Shown: piece by piece, positions 7,882 to 16,367 of the stretch
How the letters are laid out: each line of letters begins with the position of its first letter
How positions within the stretch are numbered: position 1 is the first letter of the stretch
Translations under genes and position numbers: made by a program
The notes under the pieces: model-generated
Databases searched by the model: none
What the model was told of the DNA's origin: nothing
Seen by the model: only the letters and a program-made list of their open reading frames with translations
NCBI RefSeq assembly: GCF_014306155.1
Contig: NZ_JACRWH010000003.1
Location: 55,326-119,325, forward strand
Direction of reading: 5' to 3'
Length of the DNA stretch: 64,000 nucleotides
Source: Holdemanella hominis
GTDB taxonomy: Bacteria > Bacillota_I > Bacilli_A > Erysipelotrichales > Erysipelotrichaceae

Positions 7882-8302
7882 TTGAAATCATCCTTTCTGC
7901 ATTGTCATACACCTTTTGAAATACACTCATAAACACTTTGATTTCTTCTTCACTAAGACCTTCAAACATATCTTGTGCAAACTCCTTTTGCGCCCATATT
8001 CCATCTTCAATTACTTCATTGGCCAATTGTAGTAAATGAATAGTTACATGCTTTTTATTGTCTTTGTCGACTCTTCGCTCAATAAAACCATGATCTTCTA
8101 ATACTTTAAGTGAAGTCGAAACATGAGACTTTGTAGACTTACGAATACGAACAATGTCCGCAGCCGTATTGTACGCAGGATTGTTGTAAATAAACATTAA
8201 TATGTCATACTCCAACTGTCTTAACTGATATTTTTCGCAAACTCCAGAAACCTTCATCTCATAATATCTCGTTATCGTTTTATGTTCATCCCAAAAGTGC
8301 AT
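7865..8302 (-). CDS. MarR-family transcriptional regulator
   Basis: Winged-helix DNA-binding protein of about 145 residues. The recognition region reads NTAADIVRIRKSTKSHVSTS followed by LKVLEDHGFIERRVDKDNKK, the MarR wing signature. The start at 8302 (MHFWDEHK) is preferred because GAGGAG sits 8 nt upstream; the ATG at 8317 overlaps that ribosome site. It probably controls the overlapping membrane-protein gene; ligand unknown. Confidence 0.85.
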   Translation of the reverse strand: MHFWDEHKTITRYYEMKVSGVCEKYQLRQLEYDILMFIYNNPAYNTAADIVRIRKSTKSHVSTSLKVLEDHGFIERRVDKDNKKHVTIHLLQLANEVIEDGIWAQKEFAQDMFEGLSEEEIKVFMSVFQKVYDNAERMISNEKNS

Positions 8303-8424
8303 ATGCGCTCTCCTCATCGTTCTATTTAGAACATTAATATTCTATAGCTCATGAATAGGTTTGTCAATAAAAATCATTGACACCATTCTTACGTCAACTT
8401 CTCGTAATTTTTATACATCTATAT

Positions 8425-8455
8425 AAAAAAAGCCTTCCAAACAAGTCGAAAGGCT
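8425..8455 (-). terminator. Terminator of the first mannose-PTS cluster
   Basis: Minus strand AGCCTTTC / GGAAGGCT stem, then TTTTTTT, just after the SIS gene stop. Confidence 0.8.
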
Positions 8456-8462
8456 AATTACA

Positions 8463-9533
8463 CTAATCTTCATATGTGATTGTTTTTGAATTAACGATCT
8501 TTTTAAATTCCTCAAACAACGGATGTTTAGGAATAGATCTTAATTCTTTACTAATTCTATATGCGAATAATTGGAATACTTGAAGATACGTTAAGGATAC
8601 AGTATCTGCACAAGGATTTAGTAACGTTAATACATGATCATCATCATATGCTTTATTTGTGATGTAATATACACGGTCTGACACAGCACGAGATGCTCTA
8701 TAGATTTGGTATGAACGATCTGAAGTTTCATCTTGCGCATCAATGATAAATACATTGTGCTTTGGAGAAAGTTGCAAATTCGGTCCATGAATATATTCTT
8801 CTAATTCATATGCACAAGAAACAACCTTCACAGTTTCACCAATCTTTAGTGCTGCCTCTTTAGCTACACCTTCACAAGGACCACAACCAGCTGCATACAT
8901 ATTTTCCATAGATAAGAAATTCTTTTTAAACTTTTCTAAGAAAGCTTCTTCATGCACAAAATTTTCCTTTTGCATAGAAGCATAACTTTCACAATATGTA
9001 TCAAGCCAAGCTGTATCAACCATTTTTCCTTGTTTTTCTAAAATTGCAAACGTAAGTTTTATTAAGAATAAGGCAAGTGTTGTTACACCCTTAGTAACAT
9101 ACCCCTCCTTTTCTTCGTCTACATAATCAATCACAACTTCAGCATGATCTTTAATATCACTCTTTAAATCCCCTGTTAAAGCGATTGTTTTACGATTTAA
9201 TTTTTTTAATATATCCAATGCATCTAATGCATTTTTACTATATCCACTCTGTGAAACGACAAACACAAAGTCATCTTCACACAACACTGGATAGTATGCG
9301 AATGTATATGGATTTATCACAGTGACATCTACACCTAAATATTTTTCCATAACATATTTAGCACACCAAGACCCATTTCCACTCGAACCAGAAGCTATAA
9401 TCTTAATATTTCTATAGTTTCCATCCATATAAACCTGAGCCAATTTATTCGTCTGTTCTTTATTTTTATATACTGAATTTAAAATATCCTGCGTCTGCAA
9501 AATATAATATTCCATTGTTTCTAATTGTTCCAT
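8463..9533 (-). CDS. SIS-domain sugar isomerase/deglycase-like protein
   Basis: 356 residues with tandem SIS folds of the GlmS isomerase/AgaS/FrlB superfamily. Visible motifs: IIASGSSGNGSW near residue 45, VVSQSGYSKNALDAL near 93 (phosphosugar-binding serine-rich loop), and a C-terminal region with ELEEYIHGPNLQ, typical of the second SIS half. Substrate is likely a phosphorylated aminosugar or Amadori compound, judging from the mannose-type PTS, FrlC-like gene and GntR regulators upstream. It is more distant from the FrlB-like proteins at 15097 and 48950, which are closer to each other. Confidence 0.8.
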   Translation of the reverse strand: MEQLETMEYYILQTQDILNSVYKNKEQTNKLAQVYMDGNYRNIKIIASGSSGNGSWCAKYVMEKYLGVDVTVINPYTFAYYPVLCEDDFVFVVSQSGYSKNALDALDILKKLNRKTIALTGDLKSDIKDHAEVVIDYVDEEKEGYVTKGVTTLALFLIKLTFAILEKQGKMVDTAWLDTYCESYASMQKENFVHEEAFLEKFKKNFLSMENMYAAGCGPCEGVAKEAALKIGETVKVVSCAYELEEYIHGPNLQLSPKHNVFIIDAQDETSDRSYQIYRASRAVSDRVYYITNKAYDDDHVLTLLNPCADTVSLTYLQVFQLFAYRISKELRSIPKHPLFEEFKKIVNSKTITYED

Positions 9534-9551
9534 ATTGTTTCCTTCGTGAAA

Positions 9552-10280
9552 TTATATTCTAAAACGATACGTGGATTTGTCACTTCGAATATAACTATGT
9601 GTATATTCCACGACATTTTTTTCTTTATCAAAGCCAATATATTGAAATCGAAATACAGGTTCTACAAGATTTCCCAAAAGTTTTGAGATTCGATCATCTG
9701 GAAATTGTACGATTAATGAACGATGGAAGTCACAAGGATCATGATCTTTCTTTGCCATAAAATCATATAATGACACTTTTGAAAAATCATAGTCTTCAAT
9801 GCCCTCTACATACTTGTATGGCATATAGGCAATTTCCACAGAAAAAGGTTCATCATTGTAATAACGAACACGCATTAAACAATAAACGTCTTCTCCTTCT
9901 TCTAATTTCAAGTGTGCACGAATCGAAGTTGTCGGCTCAATCTTTTCTGCAACAATGACCTTACTGTCAATTGAAAAACCTTGTGCCTTTAAAAAACTAC
10001 TAAAACCACGATGTTCATTTATCGCATCATAGTTTCCCCATGAAGGTTTTACAATTTGTTTTGCGACAAACGTTCCTTTATAAGGAACCTTAATCAATAC
10101 ACCATCTTCAATCAAGACATTAAGTGCTGATCGCACTGTCTGTCTGTTCACACCATATTTTTCAGCCAAGTCTCTTTCAGACTCCAAACGCTCACCTGGC
10201 AACAATTCTCCATTATCAATACGATTTAACAACGTATTTTTTAATTGTAAATATAAAGGTATACGTAGGTCCATAATCAA
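9552..10280 (-). CDS. GntR-family regulator with UTRA ligand domain (A)
   Basis: 242 residues: N-terminal GntR winged helix (GELLPGERLESERDLAEKYG followed by VNRQTVRSALNVL) and C-terminal UTRA domain at about 85-240 that binds phosphosugars or amines. Its start overlaps the stop of regulator B by 4 bp, so both are co-translated. One or both probably recognise the palindrome TGGTATGTAAATGCATACCA found downstream of the promoters at 14544 and 16203 (inference). Confidence 0.88.
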   Translation of the reverse strand: MIMDLRIPLYLQLKNTLLNRIDNGELLPGERLESERDLAEKYGVNRQTVRSALNVLIEDGVLIKVPYKGTFVAKQIVKPSWGNYDAINEHRGFSSFLKAQGFSIDSKVIVAEKIEPTTSIRAHLKLEEGEDVYCLMRVRYYNDEPFSVEIAYMPYKYVEGIEDYDFSKVSLYDFMAKKDHDPCDFHRSLIVQFPDDRISKLLGNLVEPVFRFQYIGFDKEKNVVEYTHSYIRSDKSTYRFRI

Positions 10281-10987
10281 TTCTCCTCATCCGCATAAAT
10301 AAAGCGGTTCATTCGCATCACAGATTCATGATAACTTTTATATTGATTATCTTCTGTATACAAAATTCCTCTTCGCAATACCAACGGACTGTTTTCTTCC
10401 ACACCCAAATATTTACTTTCAGTTGGATTTGCGTTTACTATAAGAATTTCCTGCTCCCCATGCGTAAATTTTACATCATAATATTTTTTTAAGACTGAAA
10501 ACAATGAATTATTCTCTAAATCTTTATCTAATAATCCCGAAAATTGTTCAGCTTCAAAATAAGCTGTCTCCAAAGAAATAGCTTCTTCATCTAAATAGCG
10601 AACTCTTTCAAATTCAATTAATTTTGTTCCTAACGCAACACCCATTTTCTTAATTAATTTTTTATTACTTTCAATAACTCTTAGAAAAACCACTTTACGA
10701 TGCATCTTTTTGCCCATATTTTCAATACGCCCACTCATACTTGAAACGACATTTAACGTTTCCATAATACGTGGTTGCGATACATAATAACCCGATCTTT
10801 CAACGCAATAAATCCAACCCTCATCGAGCAAACTCTCTAAGGCCAAGCGCACAGTTGCACGCTGACAATTAAATATTTCACAAAACTGTCTTTCGCTAGG
10901 TAATTTGTCATGAGGTTTAAATTCACCTATCTCAATCTTATAACGAATCTCATCCGCTATATAAATATCTCTTGTAATAGCCTTCAT
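10277..10987 (-). CDS. GntR-family regulator with UTRA ligand domain (B)
   Basis: About 236 residues. GntR winged helix with HDKLPSERQFCEIFNCQRAT at the N-terminus, then a UTRA domain. The start at 10987 (MKAITRD) is chosen because AGGAGG lies 5 nt before it; the longer reading from 11005 would put that ribosome site inside the coding sequence. Two tandem GntR/UTRA genes in one sugar cluster are unusual; they may respond to different intermediates. Confidence 0.87.
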   Translation of the reverse strand: MKAITRDIYIADEIRYKIEIGEFKPHDKLPSERQFCEIFNCQRATVRLALESLLDEGWIYCVERSGYYVSQPRIMETLNVVSSMSGRIENMGKKMHRKVVFLRVIESNKKLIKKMGVALGTKLIEFERVRYLDEEAISLETAYFEAEQFSGLLDKDLENNSLFSVLKKYYDVKFTHGEQEILIVNANPTESKYLGVEENSPLVLRRGILYTEDNQYKSYHESVMRMNRFIYADEEN

Positions 10988-11023
10988 AAAAACCTCCTCA
11001 TACACTAGTTTATTATACCATTT

Positions 11024-11854
11024 TTATTTCGTTTCTAACTGATCAAAAGCACTTAAAGTCTTTTCCTCAGCTTCCCAAGGCTTTTCATAATATCTAGAGT
11101 TTACGCTTTCCAACGACAGATATCCATGGTATCCATTGACCTCTAAATCAAGAAGATCTTGTTTTAAATCTCTTGTTCCATCTGACCATGCCAAGTGACC
11201 CGTTGGCTTTCCATCCACAAAGTGTGTATGTATCACATCTTTTCCAAATGCATCAAAATAATCTTGAATCGTATTATTGACTCGTGCCATTGCACCAAAA
11301 TCAATACATACCTTTAACTGTGGATGATTGACCGCATCCAAATATGCCTTTAATTGTTCTACACTATTCGCAAGAACAGATTCATCTGGTTGTAATGCTT
11401 CGATTGCCACCAAAATATTGTTTGCCTTTGCATAATCACAAACCTTACGCATCATTTCAACCGAACGATTCCAAGCACCTTCTACAGATTCATCATAATA
11501 AGCCCAGCCTGTTGTGATCAATATATGTTGGGCATTGACTTCTTTTGCGATATCCACCATTCGACAATAATATGCATATACATCTTCTTGACGTGTTGGA
11601 CTTGCCACATTGTTCGGCTTTGGATTTGTTTGTTCTGGACAAATACCAATAATTTTTACATCATATTTTTTTGCGTATTCCTTAAGCTGTTCTACACTCT
11701 GATTCTTATTGTAGTCCACATAGAAATGCATAGGACCCGTCCAAATCTCTACATTTTTAATACCTAAACGATTCATTTCCTGAAAAAACCGTTCAAAAGA
11801 ATAAAATCTATAATGACTGTTCATTCCACATAATCGATTTTTAAAATTTTTCAT
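11024..11854 (-). CDS. Xylose-isomerase-like TIM-barrel epimerase, FrlC-like (copy A)
   Basis: 276 residues of the sugar phosphate isomerase/epimerase (AP endonuclease family 2) fold: NVEIWTGPMHFYVD, VAIEALQPDES with a metal-binding glutamate, KVCIDFGAMARV, and HTHFVDGKPTGHLAW with metal-binding histidines. Length and layout match FrlC, which epimerises psicoselysine to fructoselysine. Copy B at 52482-53315 is about 95 percent identical, while the neighbouring PTS proteins of the two clusters are far more diverged, pointing to recent duplication or gene conversion. Substrate assignment is inference. Confidence 0.8.
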   Translation of the reverse strand: MKNFKNRLCGMNSHYRFYSFERFFQEMNRLGIKNVEIWTGPMHFYVDYNKNQSVEQLKEYAKKYDVKIIGICPEQTNPKPNNVASPTRQEDVYAYYCRMVDIAKEVNAQHILITTGWAYYDESVEGAWNRSVEMMRKVCDYAKANNILVAIEALQPDESVLANSVEQLKAYLDAVNHPQLKVCIDFGAMARVNNTIQDYFDAFGKDVIHTHFVDGKPTGHLAWSDGTRDLKQDLLDLEVNGYHGYLSLESVNSRYYEKPWEAEEKTLSAFDQLETK

Positions 11855-11876
11855 TTATTTATCCTCATCAGAAATT

Positions 11877-11907
11877 AAAGGGTTGAAAAAAGTCTTTTCA
11901 ACCCTTT
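11877..11907 (-). terminator. Hairpin between PTS EIID and the FrlC-like gene
   Basis: Perfect 13-bp stem AAAGGGTTGAAAA / TTTTCAACCCTTT with a 5-nt loop. There is only a weak T-run after it on the minus strand, so it may reduce rather than stop transcription into the downstream epimerase and regulator genes. Confidence 0.6.
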
Positions 11908-11922
11908 ATATATTATGTTTAA

Positions 11923-12750
11923 TTATGCCAAAATACCGAAGAATGCACAAACAATACAAAGTGCCATCATCGCAAACATAATTACTAGTGGTTTAACTTT
12001 CTTATTTAACAACATATATACGAATCCAGTTAATAATAACGGTAATAATCCAGGGATGATTCCATCAATAATAGCCTGAACTGTTGTAGCTGATTCACCA
12101 CTACCAATCGCAATTGGAACTGTCAAATAAACCATTTCTGCAGCCATAGCACCTGCAACTGTTAAACCTAAGATACTTGCTGCTTTACTAATTAGATCCA
12201 TTACACCAGATTCTTCTGCAGAAGTAATGAAGTCTGAACCAAATTTGTAACCTGCATATACCAATACGTAACGTAAGATGAAGCTAGGTACGTTGAAAAC
12301 CAATAAGAATAAGATTGGTCCTAAGATACTTCCTTGTAATGCTAACGAAGTACCTACACCAGTAGCTAAAATTCTTAATGTTCCCCAAATAAAACTATCA
12401 CCAATACCAGCTAAAGGACCCATGATAGCTGTCTTAACACTTGAAATAGAAGTCGTGTCAAAGTTTTCCATGTCATTTGCACGTTGTTCTTCCATCGCAA
12501 CTGTAATACCCAATGGCAATGTAATACATTGTGGAGTTGTATTGAAGAACTCTAAGTGACGTTTACATGCTTCTTTAAGATCTTCTGGATTTGTATAGAT
12601 TTTTTGTAATGCTGGAAGCATTGAATATAGATATCCATCATTCATCATACGTTCATAGTTCCACGTATGTTCCATTGTAATGGCGTGTAAGAATACTTTT
12701 CTTAAATCTCTTTTATTAATAACGCCCTTGTATTCGTAATTAGAACTCAT
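11923..12750 (-). CDS. PTS mannose-family transporter subunit EIID
   Basis: 275-residue membrane subunit. Family motifs: HTWNYERMMNDGYLYSMLPA, EFFNTTPQCITLPLGIT, and the glycine-rich MGPLAGIGDSFIWGTLR. C-terminal hydrophobic helices end FAMMALCIVCAFFGILA. With EIIC it forms the sugar channel. It overlaps the EIIC gene by 11 bp. Paralogue at 49975-50796. Confidence 0.95.
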   Translation of the reverse strand: MSSNYEYKGVINKRDLRKVFLHAITMEHTWNYERMMNDGYLYSMLPALQKIYTNPEDLKEACKRHLEFFNTTPQCITLPLGITVAMEEQRANDMENFDTTSISSVKTAIMGPLAGIGDSFIWGTLRILATGVGTSLALQGSILGPILFLLVFNVPSFILRYVLVYAGYKFGSDFITSAEESGVMDLISKAASILGLTVAGAMAAEMVYLTVPIAIGSGESATTVQAIIDGIIPGLLPLLLTGFVYMLLNKKVKPLVIMFAMMALCIVCAFFGILA

Positions 12751-13516
12751 CTAAGCCATCTCCTCCCTCAACAACTGCAACTTTTCCTTTTTGATCTTTT
12801 TCTTTAAAGAACATTAAGACTACATAAGCCAATGCGAAGATTGCGATTGCTGTTGTATTTAAACTTAAATATTGAACTGCGAAGAAACCAATGAAGAAGA
12901 ATGGAGCAATCTTTTTGTCCATGATCATCTGTGCTAACATCGCAAAACCTAATGCAGGAATAATTCCACCTGAAATATTAATACCTGTTTGTAACCATTC
13001 TGGAATTTGACTTAATAATCCAACTACAGCTTCACTTCCAAAATAGAATGCACATGGAATTACTACTAAACGAGGTAAGAATGAAGCATAACCACCAAAG
13101 AAATAGTGGAATTTAAATTTTCCAATGTTACCATCTTCAATATCTTTATCCATCAAGTGAGTGAAAACCAACATAATTGGAGCACTTAATACTGAGTTCA
13201 ATGCCAACATAACTGTAGAAATTGGTAAACCTAATGCCAACGCTGTCTCAGGACCTGCTCCAGCTTCGATTGCTAAAGCTGTTCCTAAGATAGTTCCTGA
13301 AATCATATCAGGAGGTATGTACGCACCAATTGAAACAGCACCAATAAACGCCAACTCAAGAGTAGCACCCATAATAATTCCTAATTCTAATTGACCAAAC
13401 GCTAGACCTACCAGTGGTCCTAAAACTAGCGGTCTTTGAATTAATGATGTGCCCAACAAGAATTCTGAAACCGCGAAGAACGTGATCAAGAAAATTAATA
13501 AAGTCTTAACTAACAT
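12740..13516 (-). CDS. PTS mannose-family transporter subunit EIIC
   Basis: 258 residues, about seven to eight membrane helices. Signatures: RPLVLGPLVGLAFGQLELGI, then MGATLELAFIGAVSIGAYIPP, the conserved sugar-site region of the mannose/sorbose class. Ends with a charged cytoplasmic tail. Between EIIB and EIID in the normal gene order. Paralogue at 50783-51559 is only about half identical by eye. Confidence 0.95.
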   Translation of the reverse strand: MLVKTLLIFLITFFAVSEFLLGTSLIQRPLVLGPLVGLAFGQLELGIIMGATLELAFIGAVSIGAYIPPDMISGTILGTALAIEAGAGPETALALGLPISTVMLALNSVLSAPIMLVFTHLMDKDIEDGNIGKFKFHYFFGGYASFLPRLVVIPCAFYFGSEAVVGLLSQIPEWLQTGINISGGIIPALGFAMLAQMIMDKKIAPFFFIGFFAVQYLSLNTTAIAIFALAYVVLMFFKEKDQKGKVAVVEGGDGLDEF

Positions 13517-13540
13517 CTTATTCTTCTCCTCTAAAATTTT

Positions 13541-14011
13541 TTATTTTAATAAATCTTTTGTATTAACACGTTTGTCTGATGGAACCATCTGTGTAAATAC
13601 ATCAAATCCATCATCCATTAAATCTTTTAAGATCTTTTCATCGTTATCACTTACATAAACCGCTGTCGAAATTACGTGACGATCATCTGTTGGTTTTGTA
13701 CCACCAAGGTTGATCTCCTTAATATCTAACGCTCTTGCAAGTCGATCAGCATCTTCAACACTTTCAACTACGATAAACAATTTGTACTTATCTGTAACAC
13801 CAGATTTGATTGCTGCAACCGCATCATCAACTGTTTTAGCTACAACCTTTACGCCACTAGGTTTAGCCATTTTAATAGCTGACATACGCAATTTGTCATT
13901 CAACAAAGTATCACAAGCCAACAAAATACAATCTGTACCAAGTTGTTTACTCCAACTAAAAGCTACCTGACCATGTAATAAACGGTGATCAATACGAAGT
14001 AATTTAATCAT
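13541..14011 (-). CDS. PTS mannose-family subunit EIIB
   Basis: 156-residue cytoplasmic phosphotransfer protein. The active histidine lies in LRIDHRLLHGQVAFSW near the N-terminus; the rest (VKVVAKTVDDAVAAIKSG, INLGGTKPTDD) is typical of the sorbose-type EIIB fold. Transfers phosphate from EIIA to the incoming sugar. Preceded by GAAAGGAG. Confidence 0.95.
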   Translation of the reverse strand: MIKLLRIDHRLLHGQVAFSWSKQLGTDCILLACDTLLNDKLRMSAIKMAKPSGVKVVAKTVDDAVAAIKSGVTDKYKLFIVVESVEDADRLARALDIKEINLGGTKPTDDRHVISTAVYVSDNDEKILKDLMDDGFDVFTQMVPSDKRVNTKDLLK

Positions 14012-14031
14012 TGTACTTCTCCTTTCAATTT

Positions 14032-14445
14032 TTACAACTCATCTAAATCTGAGTCAATTTCTGAATCATTACAATATACAATACCTGTTTTAGCATCTTC
14101 AACGCATGTACGGATTGCTGCTGCAACATCATCGCATTCACGACAAGTCAATAAGATTGACATTGCCAAAATTAAGTTTGTTCCTGTTACTAAATGAACA
14201 TTTCCCTTAGTCGTTAGCTCCAACAATTCGTTGTTTACGCTACCACCCAATAGATCTGTCATAATTACAAATTCATCTTCAGGATGATCTTCAACTTCTT
14301 GAATCACCAAAGGCTTAAAGAAAGGTTCGCCCTCAGCATATGCACAATATACGGATAAGTTGTCTTGTTTTCCAAGAATTAATTCAAGTGAAGTTTTGAT
14401 TCCTTTAGACATATAAGCATGTGATGCCAAAATAAATCTTCTCAT
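14032..14445 (-). CDS. PTS mannose-family subunit EIIA
   Basis: About 137 residues. The phosphorylated histidine is in FILASHAYMSKG; VIMTDLLGGSVNNELLEL is the conserved second block. The start at 14445 (MRRFILASH) is chosen because GAGGATG is 6-7 nt upstream and because the active histidine then sits at the usual position near residue 9. First gene of the operon, 100 bp downstream of a strong promoter with cre and palindromic operator. Confidence 0.93.
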   Translation of the reverse strand: MRRFILASHAYMSKGIKTSLELILGKQDNLSVYCAYAEGEPFFKPLVIQEVEDHPEDEFVIMTDLLGGSVNNELLELTTKGNVHLVTGTNLILAMSILLTCRECDDVAAAIRTCVEDAKTGIVYCNDSEIDSDLDEL

Positions 14446-14510
14446 CAATACATCCTCTTTTCCAATTGCGTACACTTGATTTTTACCACTCGACTATGCC
14501 CGCTTGCAAG

Positions 14511-14530
14511 TGGTATGTAAATGCATACCA
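14511..14530. promoter_or_regulatory. Palindromic operator, probable GntR site 1
   Basis: TGGTATGTAAATGCATACCA: 7-bp arms TGGTATG / CATACCA. It lies just downstream of the -10 of the PTS operon, and nearly the same 20-mer lies at the same place before 15097-16131. Confidence 0.7.
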
Positions 14531-14543
14531 TTTGTACAATTAA

Positions 14544-14572
14544 AGTATACCAGTAATCAAAATATAATGCAA
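14544..14572 (-). promoter_or_regulatory. Promoter of the first mannose-PTS operon
   Basis: -35 TTGCAT (14567-14572), 17-bp spacer, -10 TATACT (14544-14549). Ordinary sigma-A type; no -12/-24 sequence. Confidence 0.8.
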
Positions 14573-14581
14573 GCGTTTACA
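14568..14581 (+). promoter_or_regulatory. cre-like box of the first mannose-PTS operon
   Basis: TGCAAGCGTTTACA, 13 of 14 matches to the cre consensus, overlapping the -35 box. Confidence 0.65.
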
Positions 14582-14622
14582 TGAAAAAATAATTTTCTTC
14601 TAAATTCCAATATTTAATAATG

Positions 14623-15045
14623 TTATACGCATCCAAAATATGATGCAATACCACACTGACGAGTTACCTTCTTAATATTTTCCATTGAAGAACTTGACGC
14701 AATCGTAAGCTTATATCCCTTCGCCTTCAATTTCGGTAACACATATAATACATGCGGATTTAAAATCATACGATAATCTAACTCTAATTCTTTTGACCAC
14801 ATACCCGTCTTAATTTATTCAGGCGAATATTTAGGATTTAAATATTCAGACATAGCTTCAAACATTTTATCATCCGAAGCACCCACAATTTTATTCATTT
14901 CTCTTTTCTGTTCCAAATAACCAACTTCTTCTTTAAGATCATCCAAAATATAATCAATGACTTCCTGCAAATAGATTGGTTCTGAATCCACTAAAACTCC
15001 ATCCATATCAAAAATAATACCTTTATATCTCATATTTAACCCCAT
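14623..15045 (-). pseudogene. Decayed HAD-family beta-phosphoglucomutase-like gene
   Basis: The first 76 codons encode HAD motif I (IIFDMDGVLVDSEPIYLQEV) and a cap start, then meet an in-frame TAA after KYSPE. The same frame continues with IKTGMWSKELELDYRMILNP and motif II (KLTIASSSSMENIKKV) until GIASYFGCV and a stop at 14623. The catalytic lysine and acidic motifs of the C-terminal third are missing altogether. So both a nonsense mutation and a 3' truncation are visible. The intact gene was probably a sugar-phosphate phosphatase or mutase of the adjacent PTS pathway. Confidence 0.8.
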
Positions 15046-15046
15046 A

Positions 15047-15078
15047 TAAAAAAACCACCCTTATTTACAGAGTGGTTT
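15047..15078 (-). terminator. Terminator after the FrlB-like SIS gene
   Basis: Stem AAACCAC / GTGGTTT followed on the minus strand by TTTTTTT. It separates the SIS gene from the HAD pseudogene. Confidence 0.75.
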
Positions 15079-15096
15079 GACATCGTACATTGACTA

Positions 15097-16131
15097 TTAA
15101 TATTTAAATTGTCTGTAGTAACGACGATATTGTAAGTTGTGTTTAGTATATGCTTCGTAGTGTCTTGATAATCTTCCTGTAATACAAGCAGTAGTGATCA
15201 TAGGAACGATGAATTTTCTAAATTCATTGTCTAAACGGACGGCATATTCACTCGCATCGAATACTACATATTGGCAGTTGATCTTTTTACAGAATTCTTC
15301 AACACGGTTGTCTTGAGCTCTAAATTCATCTTCACCCTTAACGATAAATACTGGAACTTTGTCTTCGATCAATTCTAATGTTCCGTGGAAGAATTGTGCA
15401 GCATTTACAGGACGGCAACGAATCCATTGCATTTCTTCTAACATACACATAGAGAATAATAATGTTTCTCCCCAAAGTGCACCAGAACCTGTAAAGATTG
15501 TATATTCAGCATCATATAATTCAGAAGCCATCTTCATTCCGATTGGTTCGAATTTTTTCTTAATTGCTAATAAGTCTTCGAAAATATATTCAGATAATTG
15601 ATCTGCGAAGCGATCATAAGCATCGAAATCTCCACGTAAATTCATTAATTTGTACATGAAATATGCTTGTAATACATATGAGTGTTCGCAGAATCCAGTT
15701 ACAACAGGAGCATGAACTACATAATCTAACATTTTTCCTAATTTACTATCACGACCTGTAAATGCAACAACGCGGATTCCTTCTTCTTTCATCCATTTAG
15801 CAGCTTGAACGATTTCAACAGTATCACCAGAAGCACTAGCAGTGATTACTAATGAATCTTTGTTTAATTTCTTAGGACGAACTGTGTTCACATCAGCCGC
15901 ATTAACTGAATAAACATCTACATCTGACATTCTTGAAAGTAAATATTCATAGTGACCAAATTCAAACTCAGTACCGCCAATACCTAATAAGAAAATGTTT
16001 GAATAACCTTGATCATGAATAACTTTCGCTAAATCTTCAGCCTCTTTACGTTGGCTAACTACAGCCTTACCATCTTCCAAATACTTTGGTTCATCGAATT
16101 TAATTAATTCAACTCTTTCACTAACAGTCAT
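15097..16131 (-). CDS. SIS-domain deglycase, FrlB-like (cluster 1)
   Basis: 344 residues with two SIS halves: NIFLLGIGGTEFEFGHYEYL near 42, VITASASGDTVEIVQAAKWM near 95 and AAQFFHGTLELIEDKVPVF in the second half. The C-terminal YRRYYRQFKY matches the RRYY...Y ending of FrlB, which cleaves fructoselysine 6-phosphate to glucose 6-phosphate and lysine. GAGGAGG precedes the start. It forms its own transcription unit but shares cre and operator sequences with the PTS operon at 14032-14445, so the two are co-regulated. The exact amine substrate is unknown. Confidence 0.82.
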   Translation of the reverse strand: MTVSERVELIKFDEPKYLEDGKAVVSQRKEAEDLAKVIHDQGYSNIFLLGIGGTEFEFGHYEYLLSRMSDVDVYSVNAADVNTVRPKKLNKDSLVITASASGDTVEIVQAAKWMKEEGIRVVAFTGRDSKLGKMLDYVVHAPVVTGFCEHSYVLQAYFMYKLMNLRGDFDAYDRFADQLSEYIFEDLLAIKKKFEPIGMKMASELYDAEYTIFTGSGALWGETLLFSMCMLEEMQWIRCRPVNAAQFFHGTLELIEDKVPVFIVKGEDEFRAQDNRVEEFCKKINCQYVVFDASEYAVRLDNEFRKFIVPMITTACITGRLSRHYEAYTKHNLQYRRYYRQFKY

Positions 16132-16169
16132 AATTTCCTCCTCTTAGGTACACCAACAACCTCGGGCAC

Positions 16170-16189
16170 TGGTTCGTATTTGCATACCA
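16170..16189. promoter_or_regulatory. Palindromic operator, probable GntR site 2
   Basis: TGGTTCGTATTTGCATACCA, closely matching 14511-14530, again immediately after the -10 box. The flanking TTTGTACA and TATACCAG-like bases are also shared. Confidence 0.68.
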
Positions 16190-16202
16190 TTTGTACACGC
16201 TT

Positions 16203-16231
16203 AATATACCAGTTCTTTTTCGAGAATGCAA
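16203..16231 (-). promoter_or_regulatory. Promoter of the FrlB-like gene
   Basis: -35 TTGCAT (16226-16231), 17-bp spacer, -10 TATATT (16203-16208). Confidence 0.78.
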
Positions 16232-16240
16232 CACTTTTTT

Positions 16241-16254
16241 TGAAAACGTTTACT
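16241..16254 (+). promoter_or_regulatory. cre-like box upstream of the FrlB-like gene
   Basis: TGAAAACGTTTACT, 13 of 14 matches to the cre consensus, about 10 bp upstream of the -35. Confidence 0.6.
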
Positions 16255-16267
16255 ATTTTTTTAAACG

Positions 16268-16296
16268 CAAAAAAAACACCGATTATAAGAAGTGTT
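16268..16296 (-). terminator. Terminator before the FrlB-like promoter
   Basis: Minus strand AACAC / GTGTT stem followed by TTTTTTTT. A second weaker hairpin with a T-run lies at about 16315-16345. Together they insulate the promoter from the 16437-17939 transcript. Confidence 0.55.
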
Positions 16297-16367
16297 GTTG
16301 CACTTTTTTCATCAACAAAAAAAACACCTATCCTAAACAGATGCCTAAATTATCATTTGTTAATAAA

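Noticed and set aside
14476..14620. Sigma-54 promoter for the mannose PTS operon
   Set aside because: No GG-n10-GC at -24/-12; a good sigma-A promoter with cre is present.
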